Positions 11,888 to 23,260 of a stretch of DNA of 64,000 nt are shown here, one piece after another. The position numbers were made by a program, and so were the translations under genes. The stretch spans positions 6,986,647 to 7,050,646 of the forward strand of contig NC_087067.1 in the NCBI RefSeq assembly GCF_963678635.1. Reading direction: 5' to 3'. How positions within the stretch are numbered: position 1 is the stretch's first letter; every line of letters starts with the position of its first letter. The notes under the pieces were generated by a model. It ran no database searches, had not been told where the DNA came from, and saw only the letters and a program-made list of their open reading frames with translations. This DNA comes from Symsagittifera roscoffensis (taxonomy: Eukaryota; Xenacoelomorpha; Acoela; Convolutidae).

Positions 11888-12090
11888 CGGGGGCGGATCT
11901 AGGATTTTTTTGAGAGCCGCTGGCACATTTTTGAAAAAAAAACAGGTAAAAAAAGGTAAGAAACAGGCAGTTTTTGGAAAATTTAAATATAGACAGAAAA
12001 ATTTTAGAGTTGATAAGTCGAAAATGAAAGTCAAAAAAAATATCAGAGGGGAGACTTTTTGGTTGGTGAGGGAGTCGAAATCCGCCCCTG
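11888..12090. mobile_element. hAT-type MITE, 203 bp, with 8-bp TSD
   Basis: The termini CGGGGGCGGATCTAGG and AATCCGCCCCTG are imperfect inverted repeats of the CAGGGGCGGAT type known from animal hAT transposons. The element is flanked by a perfect 8-bp duplication, TGTACAAG (11880-11887 and 12091-12098), the length hAT transposases make. The interior has no domain, so it is a non-autonomous element in the intron before the next exon. Confidence 0.85.
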
Positions 12091-12349
12091 TGTACAAGTA
12101 TCATATTTTGATGAGCAAATATATGCATCTTTGCCGTGCTTACATACTCTGCAAAATTGTGGTGTTAAATGACAGCCGAAAATGCACTTATCATTCTGAC
12201 TTCAGCTTCGAAAATTATGAACAATTTTGATGCAAAAAAGACCATAAGTTAACATAAAAAAGTCAAACAGTTTGAGTCAAAACAGTTCGAAATAATGATT
12301 GTTGCCCTTGCTCGTTTTCTCGTTTTTTTGAAACTGTCGAAACATGCAG

Positions 12350-12612
12350 TTTCCGATTTTGCTTCTCTGGACAACAAAAACTTCATGACGATTTCTGTTG
12401 ATCAAAGCTGGTGGTCTGAATTTGTTCACGATTCTACCGCGGATCTAGCAAACGACGATGACAACGCTTATACGTTGCGCTGGGTTTCACTTTTCGCCAG
12501 TGAGCTGAAGTACTGCTTAAAACAGGCCAACAATTTATACTTGGACGCCACAAGATGCCACGATGATGTAATTACAGAAATGATGCATGTCTTGGTTCCT
12601 AATACAGAGAAG
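12350..12612 (+). CDS. EGF membrane-protein gene, exon 2 of chain (ectodomain)
   Basis: This 263-bp exon is richer in G+C than its surroundings. It lies between the acceptor ..AACATGCAG and donor GAAG|GTAACA, with phase 1 at the start and phase 0 at the end. Its 87 codons are open and read like an extracellular globular segment: acidic and Trp-rich early (SVDQSWWSEFVHDSTADL), then LRWVSLFASELKYCLKQANN with two cysteines. I do not recognise the fold. It joins in phase to the Cys-rich exon at 12864. Confidence 0.75.
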
Positions 12613-12863
12613 GTAACATTTATCAAGTTTTGGAGTTTTCCCCGCATCCCACCCCACATTGAAAGTTTTTTTTGTTCATTAATGTGTATTACTTGCTTTT
12701 ATGCCTAACGTCTATAAAGTCATACAAAGTTTCATTGCATTACTGACAACGTTACAATATTTGACACCAAGAAAGTCATGTCCCAAACTTGAATGCTCCT
12801 GTTTTTATTGTCGTATTGAAAAACCGTTACTCGTTAGAATTGGTGCTTCTTTGCTGATTTTAG

Positions 12864-13026
12864 GCTCGGCTTCATTTTCTCACTTGGAAGAAAGTTCTAG
12901 ATTGTTCAAGAATCTCTTCGCAATCAAATCACAACTGCAGCGACCCATGTAGTCACCCTGTCAATCCTTGTTTGTCAAATCACTCCTCAAGCACAGGAGA
13001 ATGTACTGTCCTAATATCTAACCCTG
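12864..13026 (+). CDS. EGF membrane-protein gene, exon 3 of chain (Cys-rich)
   Basis: The acceptor GATTTTAG at 12861-12863 is followed by a phase-0 frame that encodes a cysteine-rich EGF-like stretch (NCSDPCSHPVNPC and then GEC), five cysteines in all. The donor chosen is CCTG|GTGCCG at 13027 (phase 1), because the sequence beyond it is AT-rich and pyrimidine-rich like an intron. The frame also stays open to a TAG near 13093, so the 3' end is less certain than the 5' end. Confidence 0.6.
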
Positions 13027-13260
13027 GTGCCGATTTTTCTTTTTCAAAAATTAATTTTTCTGGAAAAAGTTTCTGTCAGGATTTTTCACTTTAGTTTTCG
13101 GCACAATTTCACATAGAACAAGAAGCGAATCTAGAATTTTCTAGAACGGTCGACTTGTTTAGGTCGACGAAATTGAGTTTTCCAGCTTTTCCGAAAAAAT
13201 ATAAAAAATGATAATGTAAAAAGAAATTTACAAGAATTGTTGCAAATTACTTCACTTGAG

Positions 13261-13300
13261 AGGACGTCAAATTGCTGGCCGAAGGCGACTCTATGGCAAA
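13261..13300 (+). CDS. EGF membrane-protein gene, exon 4 of chain (small)
   Basis: This 40-bp candidate lies between ..TCACTTGAG and AA|GTTAAG and encodes DVKLLAEGDSMA in an unusually G+C-rich island. It enters in phase 1 and leaves in phase 2, exactly what the neighbours require. The donor is non-optimal. A transcript read would be needed to be sure. Confidence 0.45.
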
Positions 13301-13750
13301 GTTAAGCTAGCCAAAAATGTAGACAATGTTTATTCAAAACTCTCTTTGGCGCAGACGCAGACGAATTTTTGAGTGAGAAAACAATGGGGATATTATTTTT
13401 TAGGACAGAATGACAGTGTTTATGCATTGCGAATAAAAGCAAGAATAAGGGAGTGTCCTTTGAGTGGTAGGGTGGGGGGTTGAATCTCTGAGAAGGATTT
13501 ATCGTCGCCATATCCGTTCTTGCTTATAAACCAATTTCTTTTCTGGCAAAATTTACAACATATACCAAATTTGAAGAGACATTGATTTTGAAATCTTTCA
13601 TTAAATTTAATTCAAGGAATACCATTTCTAAAAGTTTTGTGTTTATTTCATTAATAATTCTATTATTATAATATCACAGAAACCAACTGCTTAAATTAGG
13701 TGAGTAAAGAAAAATCAATTTCCAAAATTAGTGCAAAAGTATGCCAACAG

Positions 13751-13832
13751 GGAAAGGGGCTTCGATTTGAGTGCTGCCTTACGTGACTACAAATGCAGGT
13801 TAAACAATGATAGTTGGAATCCTTGGAAAAAA
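13751..13832 (+). CDS. EGF membrane-protein gene, exon 5 of chain
   Basis: The exon is bounded by the acceptor ..TATGCCAACAG and a near-consensus donor AAA|GTAAGT. It is open only in the phase-2 frame, encoding 27 residues that include DYKCRLNNDSWNPWKK. It leaves in phase 0. The strong donor and the protein-like composition support it. Confidence 0.6.
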
Positions 13833-14143
13833 GTAAGTTACAAAGATGAGTTTCGCGATTTTCGTGAAGGCTAAAAAAGCTGCTCTTCAGTGCAGGAGAC
13901 AACCAGTACAACTAACAAAAAATAACAATTATTCTGCCCGCAACGATTCGTAGCAAGCGAAATTTAGTTGCATTTAGATCATTGATCAGAATCGAAACAA
14001 TTGAGATTAAAGGGTTAAAAAAGAAAAAAACTACAAATGTAACCTAAACTAAATGCCATCTTGTTAAAGTTTTTGCTAAGAGTATCGGTGGTATAATGTT
14101 TGAGAAGCTTGTCTAATAGAGATTGCAATTTCTTTTTTTTTAG

Positions 14144-14178
14144 TTTGGCTGCACATTATCCGGCCTTCGTTTGGACCA
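14144..14178 (+). CDS. EGF membrane-protein gene, exon 6 of chain (small)
   Basis: A strong acceptor (a long T-run ending TTTTTAG at 14143) is followed by a phase-0 frame FGCTLSGLRLD that must stop at CA|GTTTGT, since a TAA follows soon after. It supplies the phase change from 0 to 2 needed between the exons at 13832 and 16941. The donor is weak. Confidence 0.4.
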
Positions 14179-15299
14179 GTTTGTTCTCCGATAAACTTTT
14201 GTCTCATCTGAGGAACAGTGAAAACTTGTGATTTGTAAGGTGGACGCACCAGATTTCATTTTGGAAAATCCTGGGCCATCACTCGACCAAAATGTTGGTT
14301 CATTGTCTGTCTTTTCTGGCGTTTTTGAATGATTCAACAAAAAACGTCTTTGCTATGCTTCTTAGAACGATGGTTTATACCCCAAGACTTTCACTCAAAA
14401 GTGTTTAGTTGGTCTTGTAAAGGAGATTATCAACCTAAGCGCTATTTTTTTTGTTTAAAAGCCGAAATGCCAATTTTGAATTTAAGCTGAAACATAAGAT
14501 TAAAAAAAATGGGTCGAAGGCTCTGTGTGTTTTTTAATCTTGTCGATAAACTTGCTTCGGTCCAGTTTTCTGATTTTTGCGCATTGCCTTGATTAAAATA
14601 CAAAACAACGCTACCTGGTAATTACCTCATTCAGCTGTTCTGGCAAATGACTTGAACTTGCTACCTTGGGCAAGTATACATTGGTTTTCAGGTATTTTGA
14701 CCTAAATCTCCATGCCTGAGAAACTCAATTGGTTTTTGTATTTCTGCGTGATAGCATGTTTCACCATAATATTTTTCATTTTTAAATGGTGATCTTTAAG
14801 TCGTGTGATTGCATAAGCGAAACGACGCAAAAAAAATCTATGAAAATTTTTTAGTTCAATTAATTTTTAATTTTTTAGGTTGTGATTTTTAATTGATTTC
14901 GTTTTTATTTTTGTTTTAAAAATGGTTCTAAATAATTTTTTTGTTTGCTAGATTTAATCTTCCCACATTACAAAGTAAGACAATTCGCTCAAGTTAGTAC
15001 GTTTCAACAAACCCCTTTCCCAATTAATTTCTAATAAATCATGCTGCAAATTATCGCTTGCTAGGAATTAAGGCTCAGTGTGAACTCTCGCGTTTTACAA
15101 TTGCTCGAATTATCGCTTGCAACCAATTAACAATTCAGACAAATTGATGCGTCAACCGTTTCCAGCAATCTAAAAATTTTTTAAAATGTTTTAGCCTCTA
15201 AACTCGTTACTCAATGGTCATCAAAATGGCTATGTGGTTTTTTAGACAAATACAAATACAATTTGACCACATTTTGTAAAATCAATGGCTACAACTTCA
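14179..15299. other. Intron sequence, nothing recognised
   Basis: AT-rich sequence between two exons of the EGF gene. I see no repeat shared elsewhere in the window and no exon. Confidence 0.4.
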
Positions 15300-15720
15300 A
15301 TTCTTTGCTTATGCCTCTTGGGGCGAACAGTAAAAGAGCTGAAACAAAACTGCTCTTATATGAGGTCAAAGCCCTGAATGTTGCGACTGCCCCTTAATCC
15401 ACATCGAAGTGATTTTTGAAAAAAAAATATTGCAAAACTGTACATTTTTGACAATATCAAAAATCAAGTGTAAAACTTTGAGTCGTCTGAAGTTAATACT
15501 ACCGATTAGCTAGACTCATTTTAGTTTGGAACGATTTTGTTGTGCGGGATAATTCGCGATGCATGATTAATTCACGTTACGTTTTTAAGATTAAGGATAA
15601 AATCTTCAAAGTGCGCATAAATTAGTCCAGAGCAAATTTCAAACTCCTAAATTTTTGCAAAAAATGATAGGAGGTCAAAAATTGCTTCACATTTGATTTC
15701 AGGGAGTCGATGGGACATAT
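15300..15720 (-). repeat. Dispersed repeat family A, copy 8 (partial, reversed)
   Basis: The copy is related to the one at 16320-16855, about 1 kb downstream in the same orientation. Shared blocks include ACAAAACTGCTCTTATATGA, TGCCCCTTAATC, ACCGATTAGCTAGACTC and GTGCGCATAAATTAG. It lacks the CTCGGGG end. Confidence 0.65.
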
Positions 15721-16319
15721 ATATTTTTAGAAACCGTTAATTCATTCGCCTAAAAAAGACCGAGTAAGACAAAATGAATGACTGAAACTAAGAATGATGC
15801 ACTGAGCCCCAAAACAAAACTTTTTTCATCATTATTTGTGAAGCTATTGGAAATGAAAATACGACTTTTTCAGAGTATTTACAGCGCAACATTTTCAGAG
15901 TTTTCTTATAACGCGTAGCAATTTCTGTGAGTCAGATCTGAATCCAAATTGATTTTGAACGCGCTAGCTGGCTCTGAAAAAGCTTTAAGATGGAAAATAT
16001 CCTTTTGTACTATATAAAATGGGTTGAGACAAAAGAGAATACTTTTCTAAATTATGGCCTAAATTTTGACAAAAAGTTCAACCATAACTTACCTCAGACA
16101 CTTTAATAGACAGTGGAATGATCGAAGCGTTTCTATGAGACAAGCGAAAACATTGTTTTCAAATTTTCTTTTCCTTATGCAGTCAGTGGTGTCCAGTTAA
16201 ATAATTACTTAACTATATCTTTAATTTAGCGGTTAAATAAACTGTTAAGTACATGACTGTCCAGTGAATCAATTTTTTTTAGTAAATGGTTAAATCTATG
16301 CGGTTTGCCATCATTTATC

Positions 16320-16855
16320 CAATTATGTTAAATGCGTAAACAAAACTGCTCTTTTATCAGGGCAAAGGCCTGAATGTTCCGTTTGCCCCTTAATCGATAT
16401 CCAATAGTTTCTGGAAAAGAAAATGCAAAATTGCAAAACTACAAATTTTGGACAAATCAATATTCAAGTGTGAAAATATTATTCGTACAAAAGAAGTACG
16501 ACCGATTAGCTTAGCTAGCCTCGATTGCAACTGGAACGATTTTGTTGCGCGGGATATTTCGCATAAGTAATTCGAACTACGCTTTCACCATTATGAACAG
16601 TATCTTCAAAATGCGCATAAATTAGCCCACACCATGGCAAAATTGGCAGTTTTCAAACTCCCAGAACTTTGCAAAAAATGATCGAAGGTAAAAATTTTTC
16701 TTATACCCTATTTCAGGGGCCAATATCTTCAATGGGGTATAATTTTGTTTTTCAAAAACTTATTTTTCGATCGTCGAAAATTGACTGAATGAGAAAAAAA
16801 CACACCAAGCACAAATATTCCGCTTTCTTCGAAAGTCGGAACCAGAACGAGTACG
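16320..16855 (-). repeat. Dispersed repeat family A, copy 7 (reversed)
   Basis: Read on the minus strand it starts GTTCCGACTTTCGAAGAAAG, then CGGAATATTTGTGCTTGG. It ends with ACGGAACATTCAGG and a CCCTGATAAAAGAGCAGTTT motif, matching both termini of the family. It lies in the intron just upstream of the exon at 16941. Confidence 0.7.
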
Positions 16856-16940
16856 CATTTTGAAATGCTGCATCTGAAAGCTGTAAGGGGCAATTTTCTT
16901 TCTTCGGGGATCCTACTATCATATTTGTACCCAAATGCAG

Positions 16941-17048
16941 TTGTGCAGATGATCAAAAGTGGAACTTCGTTTTGAAGCGGTGTGAAAAAGTATTGGCTTG
17001 CAAAACTAGGCAGCCATGCTTTGTACCCAACACACTACAATGCAAGGA
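16941..17048 (+). CDS. EGF membrane-protein gene, exon 7 of chain (EGF-1 first half)
   Basis: The acceptor ..CCAAATGCAG and the excellent donor GGA|GTGAGT bound 108 bp in phase 2 on both sides. The exon encodes six cysteines (CADDQKWNFVLKRCEKVLAC, then PC and QC). The last three are the first three cysteines of an EGF-like domain that is completed by the next exon. Confidence 0.8.
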
Positions 17049-17401
17049 GTGAGTAACATACAATCAAATTCTGAGTTTTTTGACAGTTCGTGGTCTACTG
17101 ATGTCGACTAATGGCTATGCAGCTGACGAATGATCAAATTTTTGAAAGCTTTCAGCCAATCAACATTCTGTAAACCTATTTTAAAACCTTTGAAATTACT
17201 TCTTTTGAAGTTTTGAATCCTGGCAATTCTGATTGACCACAAAATTTAACGAGCGACAAAATATTTTCTATGTCAAGTGGGTAAAAATTGAAATTGTAAG
17301 GATTTGATTTAAGAGAGCTATTAACTTGAAAGATACCTTCAAAAATCTTGAGTTAGTGCAAATCAGTAAAAGATGTGCCATTTGTTTTCCCGTCTGTTGA
17401 G

Positions 17402-17612
17402 AAGCATAAGCGGCGACTCCCCCTTCGAGTGTGTATGCAAAGAGAAGTTCGAGGGTGGCCTCTGTGAGAGTGCTCGGAACATCTGCAGTCTCGAATCTTC
17501 CGTCTGTGGGCCCAATGGACTATGTGAACTACTCGTTGAATCGACTGCCGACTGGGCCTACACATTCCAGTGCAGATGTCTCGATGGGTTCTCTCAACAT
17601 CCACAGACCCAG
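17402..17612 (+). CDS. EGF membrane-protein gene, exon 8 of chain (EGF-1 end, EGF-2)
   Basis: The exon completes EGF-1 with the C-x-C-x8-C ending FECVCKEKFEGGLCE. It then encodes most of EGF-2: ICSLESSVCGPNGLC and QCRCLDGF, five of its six cysteines. The donor is CAG|GTGTAT, phase 0. The acceptor is most likely TGTTGAG|A at 17401; two other AGs, at 17403-17404 and 17409-17410, are also in phase and would shorten the exon by three or nine bases. Confidence 0.85.
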
Positions 17613-17976
17613 GTGTATTTTTTAGAAGTTTTATTAAAACAAAAAAAACTTCAAAGAAAATCACCAAAATTAAAAAAAAAACTCACCAAAAGTTTTTATT
17701 CGTTGGGGATGTTCTCAATGCAGCTTCTAATCTCACAACTATATGGTACCATAACTAGTCCATTTAATTTTTAATGCAAGTTGTGCCGATTAAAGTATGA
17801 TTTTTTAACATAAAAGTTGGATAAATGTTGAGCTTATGGCTTTTTCATAGTGTTTTATAGTAGGCTTGTCCATAGTGTTTTTTGAATTATTTTTGCTAGT
17901 CTTATAGCATTGATATAAAATGAGAAAACACAAATATTTACTCATAAAAATTTCTTGAAATATTTATGATCAACAG

Positions 17977-18175
17977 GGGCCTAACTGTGACCTTCCGCCT
18001 GAAGATGACGATGGCGTTAACATCGGGGTCATACTTTTAGTGGCTCTCCTCGTGGCCATAGTTATGGTCAGTTGCGCATGGATTTCTGTCGTCTTCACGA
18101 AGAAACGCAAACAAAATTCAGACAAAAAGGCAAATGAGAACAATGGTATCAAGCTCACTTCGGAATCTGTGAAAG
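17977..18175 (+). CDS. EGF membrane-protein gene, exon 9 of chain (TM segment)
   Basis: The exon starts after ..TGATCAACAG in phase 0 with GPNCDLPPEDDDG, supplying the sixth cysteine of EGF-2. A single hydrophobic membrane span of about 23 residues follows (GVILLVALLVAIVMVSCAWI), then a basic stop-transfer stretch (TKKRKQ). This places the EGF domains outside and the C-terminal part in the cytoplasm (type I topology). The donor is AAAG|GTATGG, phase 1. Confidence 0.9.
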
Positions 18176-18319
18176 GTATGGCTTCTTACAAGTGCATATT
18201 TTTGGGGTTCGGGGTTTGCTACTGTCGAAATTATTCAGATAATCATTTTGTAATTTATAACAGAGAACACTTATTGAAAAAACAAAACGTGTGATAATCA
18301 TTGTGAAATTGGACTTTAG

Positions 18320-18657
18320 GATTCAACAGCGAAACAAAATCACGACAAGTTTTTCCAAGAGAAGAAACAAGTTTGGTTTTAGCAGAGAGCCGAACAGAGA
18401 AGCCATCTAAATTTCAATCCTATCCGTCGACACTCTCTTCCAAGCCAAGCAAGAAACCGACCACGCCGCCTTTGAGTTTCGCCACAACTGACATCATCGG
18501 CCCAGAAACTAAATACGGAGTTCTGGACTTGAGCTACGCTGACAAAATGGGACGCCAGAGTCGTCCGAGGCCAGAGAGTGTGATGTCAGTTCATCGGCCC
18601 AAACCTCCACTCAGAAGAAGTTTGTGTTCATTTAAATTCAAGCAATGCTTTTCTTAA
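18320..18657 (+). CDS. EGF membrane-protein gene, last exon (cytoplasmic tail)
   Basis: The acceptor ..GGACTTTAG at 18319 and phase 1 join exactly to the TM exon. The exon encodes a tail of about 112 residues rich in Ser, Thr, Pro and Lys, with a conserved-looking Tyr-containing patch (TKYGVLDLSYADKMG) and an RPRPESVMSVHRPKPP stretch that could bind SH3-type partners. The tail ends at TAA 18655-18657. An AATAAA motif near 19003 could serve polyadenylation. All ten exons from 11097 sum to 1470 bp, 490 codons including the stop. The protein looks like a receptor or adhesion molecule; no named family is recognised and the N-terminus with signal peptide is not found. Confidence 0.8.
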
Positions 18658-19039
18658 AAGAAAACAGGAAAAGCCGGTTGGCGGTTGATGCAAAAAGAGC
18701 AAACAATGTTCTTAATACCGCTGCCCGCTTTTTAGTAAAAAAAAATTAGACAAAAAACTGTGAAACCTGAGATTCTCGGGACGCAATGTTTCATTTCGGC
18801 AATGCAGTTAAGCTTGCTCAAATGAAAATAACAACCTCAAACAATTAATGTTCATTGAAACGGGTTGACCAAAATGTGAAAACAGAAGTGTCTTCACCAA
18901 AATGAGAATTTCTATGCATTCTTATCTGGCACGGCTTTTGGTTGTTATGCACATTTTTGGCAAGCCATTTTTCTCTGAAGCCCCAATCAAAAATTGATGA
19001 AAATAAAATTGACAAAAGCCAGTAGTATATGTTGATTCA

Positions 19040-19345
19040 AATCGCGGGTATGAGTTCTGACCGCCATGTAGTATCATAGGCTAAAGAGTATCCGGTCAGC
19101 ACCCTATGTACTAACATTAAGATAGGGAATAGTTTTCCAAATGAACTAAGATAGTTTATAGGGTTCAGATGGTAACTTTCAGATGGTAAGTTTTTCGTCG
19201 CCTTAATTTACCATGTATCAAGATAGTGTATAGATTCCCTATCTTTTAGGATTGGTAATAGAAATTCAATTCGTTGGGATAGGGAATAGATTTCTTGAAG
19301 TGTTAAGATTATAGGTTTCAGGTGTTAAGATACAACACTTCATGA
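19040..19345 (-). repeat. Dispersed repeat family C, copy 1 (reversed)
   Basis: This is the reverse complement of the units at 32.4 and 37.1 kb: GGTCAGCACCCTATGTACTA, then several copies of a block like ATGTATCAAGATAGTGTATA with AGATTCCCTATC, and AGATGGTAA motifs. The internal units are short direct repeats built on TATGTTAATACATNGGG. It has no coding capacity. Confidence 0.7.
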
Positions 19346-21340
19346 TGTATCTTTAGTAAAACTTTCAATAGTATTTTTGATTGTAATTTAAATCTGAAAT
19401 TTAACTCTAATTCAAAAACATGGGTATGAAATGTATCAATTGAACCTTTTATAAATCTTCAGCAAAGTTAATTAAGCAAAACACTTTATAGATCAACCTA
19501 ATTTCCAAAATCAAGTAAAATTGAAGCCAAACAGAACAAAAAATGCGGCGTCTCCTTTTATATCTGTCCATTTCAAGTACGATATCATCAATTGATCTCG
19601 AGAACTTATACATTTGATTCTGCTGAAACTAACAAGTTTTCGAAAAAAGACGAGCAATGCTGTTGATCTTTCCCTAAAAAGCCTCCTAGTTCTTTCTACA
19701 AACGAATGTAGTTTGGAATCTACAACATGCAATTATGTAAGCCTTGAAAACCGATTCGTCATATCTGTTCCGACTAATATCTTTCAAAATCTTTGACCCA
19801 TTTTACATGAAACTTATTTTCAAAATGTTTACTTAGTTTAGAAAAAATTGTATCAATAAACTGATAGTTTTTCATTTAAATCAATTTTGGTTTCTTTCTT
19901 TTTGGAGTTCTTTCAACAAAAATGTTCAAGTTTTTTTTCTTAAAAATTTAGATAATGTATGTTTGAAAGCCGATTCCTGATTTTTGCTTCATCTAATTTT
20001 TTCCAAAAGAGGTCTTTTCACACAAAAAGGCTAATTTAATGAAAAAACTGAGTCAACTAACCGATCATTTTAAATTCTTAGACAGACTCATCTCTTTAAA
20101 ACTCTGAATTCTCTATGGTTTAATTTATTTCATCAATTGAGGCAAATTTTTTTCTGCCAGCTTCAAATAAATGCTTGAAATGTGGATCTTTATTTTGAAA
20201 AAATATTCAAGCTTAAGTTGCAAACAAAGTTCAAGCCTTTTTTATTTTGTCAAGTTCCGTAAGCATTCCAAGAATTTTCAATTGAATATTACTCATTTAG
20301 ATCAAGTTGGTTTTTGCTTCTTGTTTGTTTGCTCAACCTGTCATCATATAATTGAAACATTTTTGTCTAAGACTTCACACGAAAATAAGTTTTAGGTAGA
20401 AGGTTTTGTTTTGAAAATTCGTTTACTAATATCGCTTTAAAAAAACTAAACCTCAAAAAAGCCCTCTCTGAGCCAGATAACGCTGAAATTCAGTTTTAAA
20501 CGCTAATATGTTTTTAAATCAACCCTTTGGGCCTTTGTGGTTTTCAATTTTTCTATATCAAATTTCAAAAATGTGTCTGAAATTGTTAAAAAATAATGAA
20601 AACAATCAAAAACCTCAAAGCATAAGCGTTCAATCGTCTGCTTGGAAAATGTGAAACTCTATAAATCTACTAAAATGTAAGAAAATTAGAGCTAAAACAA
20701 GGACCACCGGTTACTGTGCAAGTAGCACAGAATTTTCCGAACATAATTTTTTAAAAATAAAAGGGAATTCTACGTTTCAAATAAAGTTTTCTAAGCTTTC
20801 AAATAATTTTAAAAAGACTGCTTGCTCGCTTTATTTGCTCAAAAGAAAACAAAAAGTCAAAAACTTCAGGCCGGTTCTCTCAGCACTGAGAAGAAAATTT
20901 CAAAAAGGTGGTTCAAATAAGACTGTAAGGGCTTTAATGCGATATGTCACTCAACCCAGTCCGAAAAAAGCACATTCGAATATAAAGTTCCCCCTTTTTC
21001 AATGGTCGGAACATCGGAACAATTAGATAAAATGGTTCAATTAATTGATGAGTTATTTACAGAAAAAAAATAATACATTTTGCATGCATCTTCTCTCAAA
21101 AACTTTTAGTATGCATTTTTATGAGATTTTAACACCACATATTCTCCATAAGTCTGCATTTTGTACGGTTGCTACTGTAAAATATAGATTTTCGGATCAA
21201 TTTCCATTGAGAATTTCATGAACAGTTGAGCTGGTTTGTTGCTTGCTTTTATTTTTGTCAATCTTGAAAAAATATTCACAGACATATTTGTTCAGTCCTG
21301 ATCTCTAAAAAAAAAACAATTTGTGTATGGAATCTGAAAT
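19346..21340. other. No gene seen
   Basis: AT-rich DNA with small unsupported frames. Two loosely similar stretches near 19735 and 19955 (GTAAGCCTTGAAAACCGATTC and GTTTGAAAGCCGATTCCTG) hint at an old repeat. I found no domain, RNA gene or exon. Confidence 0.35.
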
Positions 21341-21350
21341 CGATCAATCA

Positions 21351-21503
21351 TTATGATTCTAACAAATTTTTGATTTCCAATTCTTCCTTTATAGAACTTT
21401 CTGTGGGTTTGATGTTTAAGGGTGTGATATTTAATGGAAATTTTTCTTTTATAAAGTCATCTCTCCAACTCTTAAACAAAATAATTGAAGTACTAGAGTT
21501 CAT
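21351..21503 (-). pseudogene. ORF E1, fragment
   Basis: This 50-residue frame (MNSSTSIILFKSWRDDFIKE at its start) matches the middle of the longer E2 ORF, which has NTENSIVLLKRWREDFRKE. The N-terminal third of E2 has no open counterpart here and a stop lies just upstream, so this is a remnant. Function unknown. Confidence 0.5.
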
Positions 21504-21993
21504 GTACAAAGAAAAAATAGGCAGAAATCAATCAGGAAACCCCTAATCAGCTTTTAAAATTGTTAATTGCCCCTTCATCTCTGATCGAAATGGGAATACA
21601 AGTTTTCAACTAGTCGTATAATCACTAGTATTGGTGAAGAAAAATTCCGTTTTGAAAATTTTTTTTTCAATGAAAAGTCTTTTTTTTTCGGCTCTTTTGA
21701 TTAAAAGTTATAACAAATTATTTTTTTTCGCCCCTAAAGAGCGATTGAAGGATTTTATGTAACCAATCAAAATCCTGAATTATGGAAAAAATATTGAAAA
21801 CAATCAATGATATGTTGAACAGAAATTTGAAAATTTAAATTTTGTTTGTAATTTGGACTAAACAAGACAAGTTCACCCAAAATGAGATCAAAAAGATGAT
21901 ATATAACTATTTCAATATGCTTTAAGCAAATAAAGGCAAAAAAACTGATGTTTAGATTTAATTTGTCAGACAATCTCGATTTCATTGATAGTT

Positions 21994-22311
21994 TTAGATT
22001 TTACAGTTCTCAATCAAAATATAATTTCGCAAAAATTGGGACAAATCTTTGATTTCATTCAAAGTATAGATGACAGAGGCCACTTGTCTCATAGTTTCAC
22101 TCTCTTTTGCAGTGATGAGACGAATTTGAATGTAGGGAGGAGGCTTGTGGATATTGTTATTTGCTTTGTCATACACTTTATTGCAGTTGGCAAGCTCCTC
22201 GTTCAAAGCTTTCAGCATCGCCAACAACAGTAATTTCAATCTTCTAGATTGCTTCTGCTTCTTTATCACCAAACTGGACTTGCCGCTGTTTCTTGATTTA
22301 TCCCAGTGCAT
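21994..22311 (-). pseudogene. ORF B1, small unknown protein (105 aa)
   Basis: This open frame has a Lys-rich start and a C-terminal half resembling B2: IQIRLITAKESETMRQVA here against IQIQLFSAKENEAMKQVA there. A shared NCNKV or ICNRV motif precedes it. It lies divergently, about 360 bp from C1. Upstream homology to B2 shifts frame, suggesting this is a damaged copy. No domain is recognised. Confidence 0.5.
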
Positions 22312-22668
22312 TTGTTTTCAATTGTTCAAATGGTTTTCAATTCTTCAAAATAGAGTTTCCACTCGTAGGACTTTTGGGACGAAGCAAATCTCCCAATTCT
22401 TGTTTGACTTTTGAAACTTTAGTTTGATTGGGACTAGCATTTTTTGTTGAGTACAATTTTGGGGCATGAGAACAAACTGAGCAAAAAAGAAAACAGAAAC
22501 AAAAAATTCTGAGATTAATAATAACTGAAGTGAACAAAAAGAATCATCTTTATTTCTATAAATGGAAATGCTATCAAATAAGTAAGGTTTCGTTTTACTT
22601 TCTTTCGAATGGCAAATACGTAGGCATCAATTTTCCTACACAAGTTCACAATTTTCCACACAATTTTT

Positions 22669-23260
22669 TTGTTCCAGATAGAAGCTGATTTGCATCAAGC
22701 TCTTTCCAGCTTTTATTCAGACTACGAGGAAAAATCACAATTTGTTTCGTTTTTCAACAAATTTAAAAAAAAAAATCATTTTCATTTGGTTGCTACTCAC
22801 AACTCTCTGTGTTTTTTGAGATTTTTTCATTTTGTTCTAAAAAGAACATCTCTTTGCCAAATTCCGCAGAAGTCAGAAAAATATCATTACAAATATCAAG
22901 AAATTGACTGTTTCAACACTGTGAACAAACGCAGATTGTTTTCCAAGTATCAATATATCATGCTGAGGAAAATTCGCAGTGGAGTAGTTCAACAAAACTG
23001 GCAATAAAAAGGAGCCAAAAAATGTCTGGTGTTGCAAGGGAGCTTCTTATCCAAAAAAAAATTTAGGAGACTTGATCTAAATTCTAACCAAAGTTTGCTT
23101 TCTTATAAACTCTAGGTTCAGCGCTTCGTGACAGAAGTCGAAAAGGTCCAAACTCAAATTTTCAATCTAAAATCGACAAAACTATTGAATTGCTTTTTGA
23201 TGATGATGATTCTTTTCAGTGTGAGTATGAAACTTTTGTAGAGAAATTAAAAGAAAACTA
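22669..23260 (+). pseudogene. ORF C1, broken copy of unknown gene C
   Basis: It follows an acceptor-like TTTTTTGTTCCAG and encodes IEADLHQALSSFYSDYEEK and YKYQEIDCFNTV, matching C2 along its length. The frame is broken by a TAA at about 23005 and a shift near 23115. The homologous tail continues as GSALRDRSRKGPNSNF and ends near 23260 in an acidic stretch (DDDD) absent from C2. Function unknown. Confidence 0.55.

Noticed and set aside
12901-12952. The 83-codon frame 12701-12952 as a gene
   Set aside because: A different frame after the acceptor at 12863 is cysteine-rich and joins in phase with the flanking exons, so the 83-codon frame is spurious.
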